Assembly: GCA_050944455.1 (NCBI GenBank)
Contig: JBMNRC010000031.1
Location: 1-27,978 of the forward strand
Source: Anthropogastromicrobium sp050944455
Lineage (GTDB): Bacteria > Bacillota > Clostridia > Lachnospirales > Lachnospiraceae
DNA: 27,978 bases
Direction: 5' to 3'
This document shows positions 1 to 7,352 of this stretch, piece after piece. The position numbers and the translations under genes were made by a program. A model generated the notes under the pieces. It was not told the origin of the DNA and did no database searches. It saw nothing but the letters and a program-made list of their open reading frames with translations. Numbering within the stretch: the stretch's first letter is position 1; each line of letters starts with the position of its first letter.

Positions 1-48
1 TACGCGACCGGATCAGCAACCTTTGACAAATGGAAACAGGACGTATAG
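1..48 (+). CDS. 3' end of an upstream gene (partial)
   Basis: Frame 1 is open from the window edge to a TAG stop at 46-48 and reads YATGSATFDKWKQDV. The composition looks like an ordinary protein C-terminus, but fifteen codons are too few to identify a family or exclude chance. The pepT promoter region follows about 100 bases later, so this would be the last gene of a separate transcription unit. Confidence 0.3.
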   Translation, partial: YATGSATFDKWKQDV

Positions 49-143
49 GATAAGGGCATCAATAGTGATTCCTTGAATATCCTGTGGGTACTTTCCCTTT
101 CCTAACTAACAATTCGTTTACACCGTCTCCGGGGAGGATCTGC

Positions 144-172
144 TCGTCAAAAGAACCGGACCGCGGTACAAT
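144..172 (+). promoter_or_regulatory. probable promoter of pepT
   Basis: A TACAAT -10 box at 167-172 stands 17 bases after TCGTCA (144-149), which matches the -35 consensus TTGACA at four of six positions. The implied start near 179 leaves a short leader before the AAAGGAGA ribosome binding site at 197-204. Confidence 0.4.
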
Positions 173-207
173 AGACCCAAAGATACGCATCATCCAAAGG
201 AGAATGT

Positions 208-1485
208 ATGGAAAATCTGGAAGAAGCTGTCGTGCAGCGGTTTTTAAAGTACGTGCAAATCAATACTGAGTCGGCAAACGGGACCGGACGCGTTCCGTCC
301 ACGGAACGCCAGTTTGATCTCGCGCGGGTTCTGGAGAAAGAACTGAAGGAGATCGGTGCGAAGGACGCCTGGCTGGATGAGAAAGCCTGCGTGGTTTACG
401 GCGTGATTCCCTCAAATCTTGACGAGGGGCAGGGCAGGACCGTCGGCTATATCGCCCATATGGATACCGCGCCGGACGCGCCGGGAGGCCCGGTGCACCC
501 CTGGATTCTGCGGAACTATGACGGCGGCGATATCGTGCTGAACCGGGAGCGGGGAATCGTCATGCGCGCCGCGGATTATCCCGGCCTTCAGGATTATATC
601 GGGAATGACCTGGTCCTGACGGACGGAACGACCCTGCTTGGCGGCGATGACAAGGCCGCCATCGCCGCAATCATGACGATGGCGGATTACTGCGCGTCCC
701 ATCCGGAGTACCGTCACGGAAAAATCTGCATCGCCTTCACGCCTGACGAGGAAGTGGGAGGCCTCGCGAAAAACCTGGACCTCAGGCGGTTCGGTTCCCC
801 GACGGCCTACACTCTGGACGGGGATCATCTCGGCTATTACGAGGATGAAACGTTCAACGCTTCCGAGGCTGAGATTACTATCCGCGGGCTGTCGGTCCAC
901 ACGGGGACGGCGAAGGGAATCATGAAAAACGCGGTGGATATCGGCGCGGAACTGATGTCCCTGCTTCCGGCGCTGGAAAAGCCGCGGTATACGGAAGGCC
1001 GGGAAGGATTCTTCCACGTCGTGTCGTTCCACGGGGAGTGCGAGAAGGCAGTGCTGAGAATCCTGGTGAGAGATCACAGCGCGGAGCAGTTCGCGATCCG
1101 GGAAGCCATGCTCCGGACCGCGGTGGAACAGATCAACCGGCACTGGGGAGAGGATACGGCGGAAATTGTCATCACGCCGACTTACCGCAGCATGAAGGAA
1201 GCGGTCAGCCGGTGCCCGTTCCTGATTGAGAACCTTCGAACGGCGATCAGGAACTGCGGGCTGGAGCCGAAAAGCATCGCTTTCCGCGGCGGAACGGACG
1301 GATCGGCGCTCTCCCAGCGCGGTCTTCCCTGCCCGAATCTATCGGCCGGATACGAGAACGCGCACGGCCGGTTTGAGTATGTTCCCGTCCAGTCCATGGC
1401 AAAGAATGTTGAAATCCTGCTGGAGCTGAACACGATCTGCAGCAGGCAGAACGACGGGGAAACAGAGACTTCGGAGAGGTCCTGA
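208..1485 (+). CDS. pepT: peptidase T (tripeptide aminopeptidase, M20B)
   Basis: This cytosolic zinc aminopeptidase releases the N-terminal residue from tripeptides in peptide catabolism. The 425-residue protein has the expected M20 metal sites: the HMD motif (H84, D86), a GGDDK motif with the bridging aspartate at D147, the general-base pair E181-E182, the TLDG motif (D204), and a late histidine in ENAHGRFEY (H386). The dimerisation domain lies between the two halves of the catalytic domain, roughly residues 210-320. Length is slightly over the usual 405-410 because of a polar tail. The start is set by AAAGGAGA a few bases upstream. It appears monocistronic, with about 270 bases to the next gene. 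The alternative of a generic M20 dipeptidase is less likely because the TLDG and GGTDGS motifs fit PepT. Confidence 0.93.
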   Translation: MENLEEAVVQRFLKYVQINTESANGTGRVPSTERQFDLARVLEKELKEIGAKDAWLDEKACVVYGVIPSNLDEGQGRTVGYIAHMDTAPDAPGGPVHPWILRNYDGGDIVLNRERGIVMRAADYPGLQDYIGNDLVLTDGTTLLGGDDKAAIAAIMTMADYCASHPEYRHGKICIAFTPDEEVGGLAKNLDLRRFGSPTAYTLDGDHLGYYEDETFNASEAEITIRGLSVHTGTAKGIMKNAVDIGAELMSLLPALEKPRYTEGREGFFHVVSFHGECEKAVLRILVRDHSAEQFAIREAMLRTAVEQINRHWGEDTAEIVITPTYRSMKEAVSRCPFLIENLRTAIRNCGLEPKSIAFRGGTDGSALSQRGLPCPNLSAGYENAHGRFEYVPVQSMAKNVEILLELNTICSRQNDGETETSERS

Positions 1486-1698
1486 CAGCCCGCAGCCGGT
1501 ATATCGTTGCAGACCTGATTTTCAGGCGCTGTCTGTCACCGCCTGGAGTAGGCAGAATAGGAATATTTTTGCAGACAGAATTTTACAGAGGCTGTGACAG
1601 AACCAAAAGCGTTGATGATCCGGACAAATTCTGCAGTCCGGGTGTCCCTGCCGGCGCTAAGAAATCATATGGCCCAATTTATTAAATTTTTGTGTAAG

Positions 1699-1727
1699 TT
1701 CCGATAATCTGGCGGATGTGATATGAT
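1699..1727 (+). promoter_or_regulatory. probable extended -10 promoter of the nitroreductase gene
   Basis: TGATATGAT at 1719-1727 is an extended -10 (TG, one base, TATGAT). The -35 position (TTCCGA, 1699-1704) is poor, as is common with extended -10 promoters. It lies 26 bases upstream of the start codon, with an AAAGGAG ribosome binding site between. The rest of the 1486-1698 gap shows no gene and no clear terminator. Confidence 0.45.
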
Positions 1728-1753
1728 TAGGGCAATGAAAGGAGAGCTTTGCC

Positions 1754-2431
1754 ATGGATCTGAAAAAAGCGATTGAATTACGGCATTCCGTCAGAAAATT
1801 CACAGATAAGCCTCTGGCTCCCGGCGCGACCTCGGAGCTCCGGCAGGAAGTGGACCGCGTCAATAAGGAGAGCGGCCTGCATATTCAGCTTATGGTCAAC
1901 GAGCCGAACGCCTTTCAGGCCAACAGCCCCAGTTACGGGAATTTTGAAGGCTGCCGCAACTACTTTGCCATGATCGGCCCGAAGGGCAGGGACGAGGATA
2001 TCGGCTACTACGGGGAACAGCTTGTTCTGAAAGCACAGCAGCTGGGCATCAATTCCTGCTGGGTTGCGATGTCCTACAAAAAGGGCGAGGCAAAGGGCGA
2101 GATAGCCCCGGGTGAAAAGCGCTATGTGCTGATCGCTCTCGGATACGGGAGAAACCAGGGTGTGCAGCACAAGGAAAAGTTTATCCCGCAGGTGAGCGAT
2201 TACAAGAGCGGGGATCCAGAGTGGTACAGACAGGGAATCGAAGCCGCCCTTCTGGCTCCGACCGCGATGAACCAGCAGAAATTCAAATTCAAGCGGAATA
2301 ACGATAAGGTGAAAGCGACCGCAGGGATCGGTTTCTATACTCACATGGACCTCGGGATTGTCAAATATCACTTTGAGATCGGTTCCGGGAAAGATCACTC
2401 TGTGTGGGAAGGCTCCGCTGAGCAGCAGTAA
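1754..2431 (+). CDS. nitroreductase family protein (putative TM1586-type)
   Basis: This is a probable FMN-dependent NAD(P)H oxidoreductase of the nitroreductase fold; its physiological substrate cannot be told. The 225-residue protein opens with the signature MDLKKAIELRHSVRKFTDKP, in which the R-H-S-V-R-K stretch contacts the FMN phosphate in this family. A second FMN-site stretch is likely at AALLAPTAMNQQKFKF (residues about 168-183). The middle segment LVLKAQQLGINSCWVAM matches the helix after the dimer interface. The two-part arrangement, with the AxLAPTAxNxQ segment in the C-terminal half, is typical of the 'putative TM nitroreductase' subgroup rather than NfsA/NfsB. It stands alone between its own promoter and a strong terminator. 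No partner gene suggests a pathway. Confidence 0.82.
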   Translation: MDLKKAIELRHSVRKFTDKPLAPGATSELRQEVDRVNKESGLHIQLMVNEPNAFQANSPSYGNFEGCRNYFAMIGPKGRDEDIGYYGEQLVLKAQQLGINSCWVAMSYKKGEAKGEIAPGEKRYVLIALGYGRNQGVQHKEKFIPQVSDYKSGDPEWYRQGIEAALLAPTAMNQQKFKFKRNNDKVKATAGIGFYTHMDLGIVKYHFEIGSGKDHSVWEGSAEQQ

Positions 2432-2513
2432 AACCGAAGATTCGCGGGCAATTCATCCTCAGCCGGGATTGGCTTTCAGAAACCGGAAAACTCCGGCATC
2501 CGCTCTGAGTAAA

Positions 2514-2569
2514 GGAGAGGCCGCCGCATTTTCAGATTTGAAAATGCGGCGGCCTCTCCGATTCTGTTT
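2514..2569 (+). terminator. 20-bp perfect-stem terminator
   Basis: The arms at 2514-2533 and 2540-2559 are perfectly complementary over 20 bases around a six-base loop, with a moderately T-rich tail (GATTCTGTTT). The - strand side is preceded by TTTACTC, so it could also stop transcription from the HIT remnant side. The position, 80 bases after the nitroreductase stop, fits. Confidence 0.85.
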
Positions 2570-2702
2570 CAACAGGATATCGATCACTGAAGAGGTCAGT
2601 TTTTCGGAATCTCAGTCAGGTTTTGAAAGCCGGCCGGTACAGCGCCGGCAGTGAACCACTGATGGCGGTCCCGGACAGATCTGCCGTCACCTGTATATCG
2701 GA

Positions 2703-2843
2703 TCACAGGTTCGCTTTGATTTTTTCAATCATCGCCTTGTATTCTTCGCAGGTCAGGAAAACTTTTCCGGGGTTCATGGCAAAAGTCGTGTTCCACTCGA
2801 ACTGATCCTTATACTTCGGAACCAGATGCATATGAAGATGGCA
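2703..2843 (-). pseudogene. HIT family hydrolase, C-terminal remnant
   Basis: On the - strand, CHLHMHLVPKYKDQFEW followed by a segment ending EEYKAMIEKIKANL and a TGA stop reads as the C-terminal third of a HIT-domain nucleotide hydrolase/transferase. The histidine triad (HxHxH, here HLHMH) is intact. The reading frame continues upstream to 2921, but those residues (a Phe/Cys-rich stretch) do not resemble the HIT N-terminal half. The strand space upstream is already taken by the yggS promoter and coding region. The nucleotide-binding half is therefore missing, and the fragment is probably a decaying gene. Full-length relatives are about 110-140 residues; about 46 remain here. The inference rests on motif memory and the well-kept C-terminus. 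Confidence 0.7.
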
Positions 2844-2885
2844 GCCGCACAACAGGAAGCAGTCCGGGCGGCTGAAGAAGAACTG

Positions 2886-2894
2886 TGGTATAAT
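2886..2894 (+). promoter_or_regulatory. extended -10 promoter of yggS
   Basis: TGGTATAAT is a perfect extended -10 with a consensus TATAAT hexamer at 2889-2894. No good -35 is visible at the usual distance. The ribosome binding site GAAGGAG follows at 2901-2907, before the ATG at 2921. The promoter lies just upstream (in + sense) of where the HIT homology breaks off. Confidence 0.6.
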
Positions 2895-2920
2895 TCCGGC
2901 TGAAGGAGTGTGATTCAGCA

Positions 2921-3634
2921 ATGGAATTGTCAGCAGAGACGATAGAGCAGAATCTGAAAGACGTCAGAAGCCGCGTGGAAAAAGCCTGTGAGAGGGTCGG
3001 AAGAGATCCCGCGGGCGTGCAGGTGCTTGCCGTCAGCAAGACCAAGCCGGTGGAGGACCTGAAAGCCGCCATGTCGGTCGGGCAGCGCGCGTTCGGGGAA
3101 AACTACGTGCAGGAGATCATGCAGAAGTACGAAGCCCTGGGCGACAGCGTGGAGTGGCACATGATCGGACACCTGCAGCGCAACAAAGTCAAATATATCG
3201 TCGACAAGGTGAAGATGATCCATTCGGTGGACACCGTGGAACTGGGCAGGCAGATCGAGAAGGAAGCCGCCAAACACAATGTCACGATGGATGTTCTTTT
3301 GGAGGTCAATATCGCCGGCGAGGAAACCAAGTGGGGATTCACGGCGGAGGAAGCGCCTGAGGCCGCAAAGGAAATCGGGGCGATGCCTCACGTGCGCGTT
3401 AGGGGACTCATGACTTCCGCTCCTTATACGGAAGACGCGGAGACCAACCGTGTGCATTTCAGAAATCTGCGCCTTCTCGCTGAGAAAATCGGGAAGGAAA
3501 ATTACCCGGGCGTCGTCATGGACACCCTCTCGATGGGCATGACCGCCGATTACGAGGTCGCGGTTGAAGAAGGGGCCACGATCGTCCGCGTCGGGACGGC
3601 GATCTTCGGAGAGCGGAATTACAGGAAAAACTGA
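2921..3634 (+). CDS. yggS: YggS/PLPBP family pyridoxal-phosphate homeostasis protein
   Basis: This cytosolic single-domain PLP-binding TIM-barrel protein has no known enzymatic turnover; it buffers PLP and affects amino and keto acid pools. At 237 residues it is of normal length. The PLP-binding lysine is expected at K40 in VQVLAVSKTKPVEDLK. FGENYVQE, the WHMIGHLQRNK segment and the C-terminal LSMGMTADYEVAVEEGATIVRVGTAIFG (phosphate-binding loop) are hallmark blocks. The ATG follows GAAGGAG. In many Bacillota this gene sits in the division cluster beside sepF/ylmG (ylmE); here it heads a different group, followed 58 bases later by a DUF2971-like gene and then a beta-galactosidase, so the usual context is lost. 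Confidence 0.95.
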   Translation: MELSAETIEQNLKDVRSRVEKACERVGRDPAGVQVLAVSKTKPVEDLKAAMSVGQRAFGENYVQEIMQKYEALGDSVEWHMIGHLQRNKVKYIVDKVKMIHSVDTVELGRQIEKEAAKHNVTMDVLLEVNIAGEETKWGFTAEEAPEAAKEIGAMPHVRVRGLMTSAPYTEDAETNRVHFRNLRLLAEKIGKENYPGVVMDTLSMGMTADYEVAVEEGATIVRVGTAIFGERNYRKN

Positions 3635-3692
3635 CAGGGAAGAGGCGCAATGCCGCAGAATGACTGCGCAGGGCGGAGAGGAGGGAAAAACC

Positions 3693-4565
3693 GTGGTGAA
3701 CAATCTGTCGCTGGACCAGCTGAAGAAAGGAGACATGCTGTATCATTATACCAAGTGCTACGCGGCCTCGAATATCCTGCGGTCCGGAGTGCTTTACGCG
3801 ACGAAAAGCAGTTTCCTCAATGATACCAACGAAATGGAGTACATTCTCCATGTCGCCGGAGAGGTGATCGGGGATCTTCACAGCGAGGCGTGGCAGGAAC
3901 TCCTGATGGACCAGGTCATCGGTGCGGTGGATGAGTTCAGGCGCCACGATATTTTTGTTCTCTCGTTCTCCGAGGACGCGGATTCCATCACGCTGTGGTC
4001 GGAGTTCGGCGAGGAGACCGGCTACAATCTCGGGTTTGACGGTGAGCAGCTGATTTCGGGCATACAGAACAGCCATAAAATCTACTGGCACGGAAGGGTG
4101 ATCTATAATCACGATTCCCAGTACAGCCTGATCGAAACCCTGCTGAAGGATACGGTTCCGGCTCAGGTCGGAAAGCCGCTGGAATCCATTCTGGAAGAGG
4201 AGATCCGGCAGAGCGGGACGGAGGCGTTCCGGCAGTTCCGCAAATCCCTGCTGGCCACCCTCAATATCTACGCGATTTTCTATAAGCAGCCGGAGTTCGC
4301 GCCGGAAAAGGAATACCGGCTGGGTTTTCTCAATCCGGACCGCCGCAGGATCCGATACCGGAGCCAGGAAGGCTTCCTGCTCCCCTATATCGAGATCAGA
4401 GTTGTCCCGGCAGATGGCCGGGAAAAGGCGCTGCTTCCGCTCAAATCCATTACCGTCGCGCCGAAAAACCACGTCGATCTCGCGCGAAAGGGAATGATCC
4501 AGTACACGGAATCTCTGGGCTACCAGATCCCGGTGACATTGTCCGCACTGAAACTGAGATATTAA
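3693..4565 (+). CDS. DUF2971-like protein of unknown function
   Basis: The protein (about 290 residues) begins with the pattern typical of DUF2971: LYHYTKCYAASNILRSG, followed by the SSFLNDTNEMEYI segment (start of an HYT...FND signature) and the FVLSFSEDADSITLWSEFGE block. The function of the family is not established. It looks cytosolic, with no signal peptide or membrane segment. The reading frame stays open further upstream into yggS, but the GTG at 3693 (or 3696) is chosen because GGAGAGGAGGG ends seven to ten bases before it; an ATG at 3660 has no good ribosome binding site. It is 19 bases from the downstream beta-galactosidase, so the two are probably co-transcribed. Some DUF2971 genes occur in mobile or defence neighbourhoods, but nothing else here supports such a role. 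Confidence 0.72.
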   Translation: MVNNLSLDQLKKGDMLYHYTKCYAASNILRSGVLYATKSSFLNDTNEMEYILHVAGEVIGDLHSEAWQELLMDQVIGAVDEFRRHDIFVLSFSEDADSITLWSEFGEETGYNLGFDGEQLISGIQNSHKIYWHGRVIYNHDSQYSLIETLLKDTVPAQVGKPLESILEEEIRQSGTEAFRQFRKSLLATLNIYAIFYKQPEFAPEKEYRLGFLNPDRRRIRYRSQEGFLLPYIEIRVVPADGREKALLPLKSITVAPKNHVDLARKGMIQYTESLGYQIPVTLSALKLRY

Positions 4566-4584
4566 AACCGACGGAGGAAGAGAA

Positions 4585-6606
4585 ATGAACGAACTGCTGT
4601 ATGGCGCGGCTTACTACGATGAGTATATGCCGGAGGACCGCCTGGACGAAGACATCCGGATGATGAAGGACGCCGGGATGAACCTGGTGCGGATCGCGGA
4701 GTCAACATGGGCGACGTACGAGCCGAGACCCGGCGAATTTGATTTTTCCCCTGTCACCCGGGTGCTGGACGCAATGGAGAAAGCCGGAATGCACGTGATC
4801 GTCGGCACGCCGACGTACGCGGTGCCTTACTGGCTGGTGAAAATGGACCCGGAGGTGCTCGCGGATACCCATGCCGGCAGACGGCCTTACGGCGCCCGCC
4901 AGATCATGGACATCACCAACGAGACCTACCGCAAGTACGGCGAGCGGATCATCCGGCGCCTGATGGAGACAGTACAGCCGTACCGCTGCGTGGCAGGCTT
5001 CCAGCTGGACAACGAAACCAAATATTACGACACGCTCGGGCCGAAGGTTCAGAAGCGTTTTGTGGAATATCTCCGGGAAAAATTCCACGGCGACCTGGAC
5101 GCTCTCAATGCCGAATTCGGCCTGAACTACTGGAGCAACCGGATCGGCAGCTGGGAGGACTTTCCCGACGTCCGCGGCACGATCAACCTGAGCCTTGCCG
5201 CGGAATTCGACAGATTCAGGCGGGAACTGGTGGATGAGTTTCTGCAGTGGCAGCGCAGAATCGTGGACGGGTACCGCAGGCCGGACCAGTTTGTCACCCA
5301 CAACCTGGATTTTTCGTGGCGCGGATATTCTTTCGGCGTGCAGAAAGACGTCAATCATTTCCACGCGGCGCAGGCGCTGACCATCGCCGGGTGCGATGTC
5401 TACCATCCGTCCCAGGATCATCTCACTGGCCGCGAGGCGGCTTTCTGCGGCGATCTGACCCGTTCCCTGCTCCGGAAAAACTACCTGCTGCTGGAGACGG
5501 AAGCCCAGGGGTTCCCGCAGTGGACGCCCTACCCGGGCCAGCTGCGCCTGCAGGCTTACAGCCATCTGGCCAGCGGGGCAAATTGCGTGGAATACTGGCA
5601 CTGGCATTCGCTCCACAACGCGGTTGAAACCTACTGGAAAGGCGTCCTGAGCCACGATCTCCAGCCAAACGCGGTCTACCGGGAAGCATCGCGGGTCGGC
5701 AACGAGTGGAAGAAGATCGGCTCCCATCTGGTCAGCCTGAAAAAGAATAACCGGATCGCGATTCTGGTGAGCAATGAATCCCTGACGGGACTGGAATATT
5801 TCCCGATCCGGGGCGCTGATAAAGATAACCCGCACAGCGTCGGGTACAACGACGTCGTCCGCTGGATGTACGATGTTCTTTACCGGATGAATCTGGAGTG
5901 CGATTTCCTGCCGCCGGAGGCGGGCCGGGAAGACCTTGAGCGCTATCGGATCGTCATAGTGCCTGCGCTGTACGCGGCTCCTGACGGGCTTTTGCGCCGG
6001 CTGAACCGGTATGTGGAGGACGGCGGATACCTGATCGCGTCTTTCAGGAGCGGTTTCGCCGATGAGTCTTTGAAAGTCGCGCACGATGTCCAGCCGCATA
6101 TTCTGCATGAAGCGCTCGGGGTAATCTACCATGAGTTCACGTATCCGGAAAAAACCGGACTGACCGGGCCCGCCGCGGAGACAGGCAGAAAGGAGGAAGC
6201 CCGGCTGTTCATGGAGCTTCTGATCCCCGAGGGAGCAAAGGTCCTGGCGTCCTACGACCATCCGGCCTGGAAACAGTACGCCGCGGTGACGGAGAATACC
6301 TTCGGGAAAGGCAAGGCTGTTTACATCGGCTGCGGGACATCGGATGAACTGCTTGCCGGCCTTTACAGGAGAGCGGCGACCGAGACCGGAATTCCGCTGT
6401 GCGGCAGTCAGTTTCCTGTTATCGTCAGGGGAGGCGTCAATGACTTCGGCCGGAGTATCACCTATCTGATGAATTTCAGCGGCTCTGAGCGTACTGCCGC
6501 GGCGCCGTACGACGGAACGCTGCTGCTTTCGGGCCGAATGGTGAATCAGGGCGATTCCGTGGTCCTCGCGCCATGGGGCGTGGAGATCGCGGAGTCGGTA
6601 TCCTGA
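4585..6606 (+). CDS. GH42 beta-galactosidase
   Basis: This is a glycoside hydrolase family 42 retaining beta-galactosidase, 673 residues, the usual length for the three-domain enzyme (TIM barrel about 1-380, Rossmann-like trimerisation domain about 390-600, small beta domain at the end). The N-terminus GAAYYDEYMPEDRLDEDIRM and the RIAESTWATYEPRPGEFDF block are characteristic. The acid/base is E144 in FQLDNETK, and the nucleophile is most likely E304 in YLLLETEAQGFPQWTPYPGQ (E306 is the alternative). No signal peptide is present, so it acts inside the cell on imported galactosides, perhaps from host or plant glycans. CGGAGGAAGAG precedes the ATG. No sugar transporter is adjacent. A good terminator follows. 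Confidence 0.93.
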   Translation: MNELLYGAAYYDEYMPEDRLDEDIRMMKDAGMNLVRIAESTWATYEPRPGEFDFSPVTRVLDAMEKAGMHVIVGTPTYAVPYWLVKMDPEVLADTHAGRRPYGARQIMDITNETYRKYGERIIRRLMETVQPYRCVAGFQLDNETKYYDTLGPKVQKRFVEYLREKFHGDLDALNAEFGLNYWSNRIGSWEDFPDVRGTINLSLAAEFDRFRRELVDEFLQWQRRIVDGYRRPDQFVTHNLDFSWRGYSFGVQKDVNHFHAAQALTIAGCDVYHPSQDHLTGREAAFCGDLTRSLLRKNYLLLETEAQGFPQWTPYPGQLRLQAYSHLASGANCVEYWHWHSLHNAVETYWKGVLSHDLQPNAVYREASRVGNEWKKIGSHLVSLKKNNRIAILVSNESLTGLEYFPIRGADKDNPHSVGYNDVVRWMYDVLYRMNLECDFLPPEAGREDLERYRIVIVPALYAAPDGLLRRLNRYVEDGGYLIASFRSGFADESLKVAHDVQPHILHEALGVIYHEFTYPEKTGLTGPAAETGRKEEARLFMELLIPEGAKVLASYDHPAWKQYAAVTENTFGKGKAVYIGCGTSDELLAGLYRRAATETGIPLCGSQFPVIVRGGVNDFGRSITYLMNFSGSERTAAAPYDGTLLLSGRMVNQGDSVVLAPWGVEIAESVS

Positions 6607-6626
6607 AAATGCAGCCCGATCCAAAA

Positions 6627-6671
6627 CCCGGGTTCCAGAGCCTTGATTCGGTACTGGAACCCGGGCTTTTT
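6627..6671 (+). terminator. terminator after the beta-galactosidase gene
   Basis: CCCGGGTTCCAG (6627-6638) pairs perfectly with CTGGAACCCGGG (6654-6665) and is followed by CTTTTTC. It closes the yggS/DUF2971/GH42 group. Confidence 0.88.
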
Positions 6672-6781
6672 CGTGCGCCCGGCGGCGCACGTTTCCAGTT
6701 GGTGAAAGTCCAGAGTCCGCCCGGCAAACGCGGCTCAGGAGGGGCGGTTCACATTGATTTGACCTGGATTTCAGCTGAATG

Positions 6782-6790
6782 TGATAGAAT
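6782..6790 (+). promoter_or_regulatory. possible extended -10 promoter
   Basis: TGATAGAAT has TG, one base, then TAGAAT. TTGATT and TTGACC lie upstream (6754-6764), but their spacing (25 and 20 bases) is longer than usual, so the -35 assignment is doubtful. It would serve the small membrane protein gene at 6858. Confidence 0.35.
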
Positions 6791-6857
6791 GGCTGTTCCA
6801 TCTCTGGTATACAGATAGTGGAGCCTGAAAAGCGGGGTATATCAGGGGGAGGATGCT

Positions 6858-7142
6858 ATGGAAGACAGAAAAAAGCAACAGTCTGAACAGCCTGAGGATA
6901 CCGGTTACACTCTGGAACAGCTGAAATCAAAGAAAAAGGAAATAGGCTTTTCTCTCCTTCTTATCGTGATGATTTCACTGCTTCTGGTTGTATTCCGGAG
7001 GATTGGAGGTGCTGCTCTGGAATTTTACAGCGCCGCTTTTCCGTATCTGGTGGTCGGAATCCTGATTCTTTCCGCGAGCCTCATAGCACCGGAACAGAAT
7101 GACGGAAACCAGGACGGAAGCATGAGCGGATCACCGGCGTAA
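6858..7142 (+). CDS. small two-helix membrane protein, unknown
   Basis: The product is 94 residues: a charged N-terminal part (about 1-30, rich in Lys, Glu and Gln), two hydrophobic segments at about 31-47 and 61-77 (ending PYLVVGILILSASLIA), and an acidic polar tail. GGGGGAGG stands five bases before the ATG, which makes translation credible. I do not recognise a family. It has its own possible promoter and its own terminator, so it is probably a separate unit from the binding-protein/VWA cluster that follows, although it could be functionally linked. Confidence 0.65.
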   Translation: MEDRKKQQSEQPEDTGYTLEQLKSKKKEIGFSLLLIVMISLLLVVFRRIGGAALEFYSAAFPYLVVGILILSASLIAPEQNDGNQDGSMSGSPA

Positions 7143-7187
7143 GCTGTCCGGACCGGAGGCCATTTCTTGTGCTCCGTGAGGAATTTC

Positions 7188-7218
7188 AGCGGACGGAACT
7201 ATTTCCGTCCGCTTTTTT
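7188..7218 (+). terminator. terminator after the small membrane protein gene
   Basis: AGCGGACGGAA (7188-7198) and TTCCGTCCGCT (7203-7213) form an 11-bp perfect stem with a four-base loop, followed directly by further T residues. Confidence 0.9.
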
Positions 7219-7352
7219 CAGTGAATACCGGTCGGTGAATTCCAACCGGAAACTAATATACGGGAAACTTTTACAGAATCTGCCTGCCGGCAGAAGGAAG
7301 CGCGGAGGGAACGGAATCCCTGCGGCGCTCCGGGATGGGGAAGGAGAAGGAA

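Noticed and set aside
3516..4472. 318-codon - strand frame across yggS and the DUF2971-like gene
   Set aside because: Shadow of two supported + strand genes with no domain pattern or ribosome binding site.
4702..6801. 699-codon open frame on the - strand across the beta-galactosidase gene
   Set aside because: It is antisense to a complete, motif-bearing GH42 gene, is rich in Arg/Val/His/Pro as expected for a shadow frame in G+C-rich codons, and lacks any recognisable domain.
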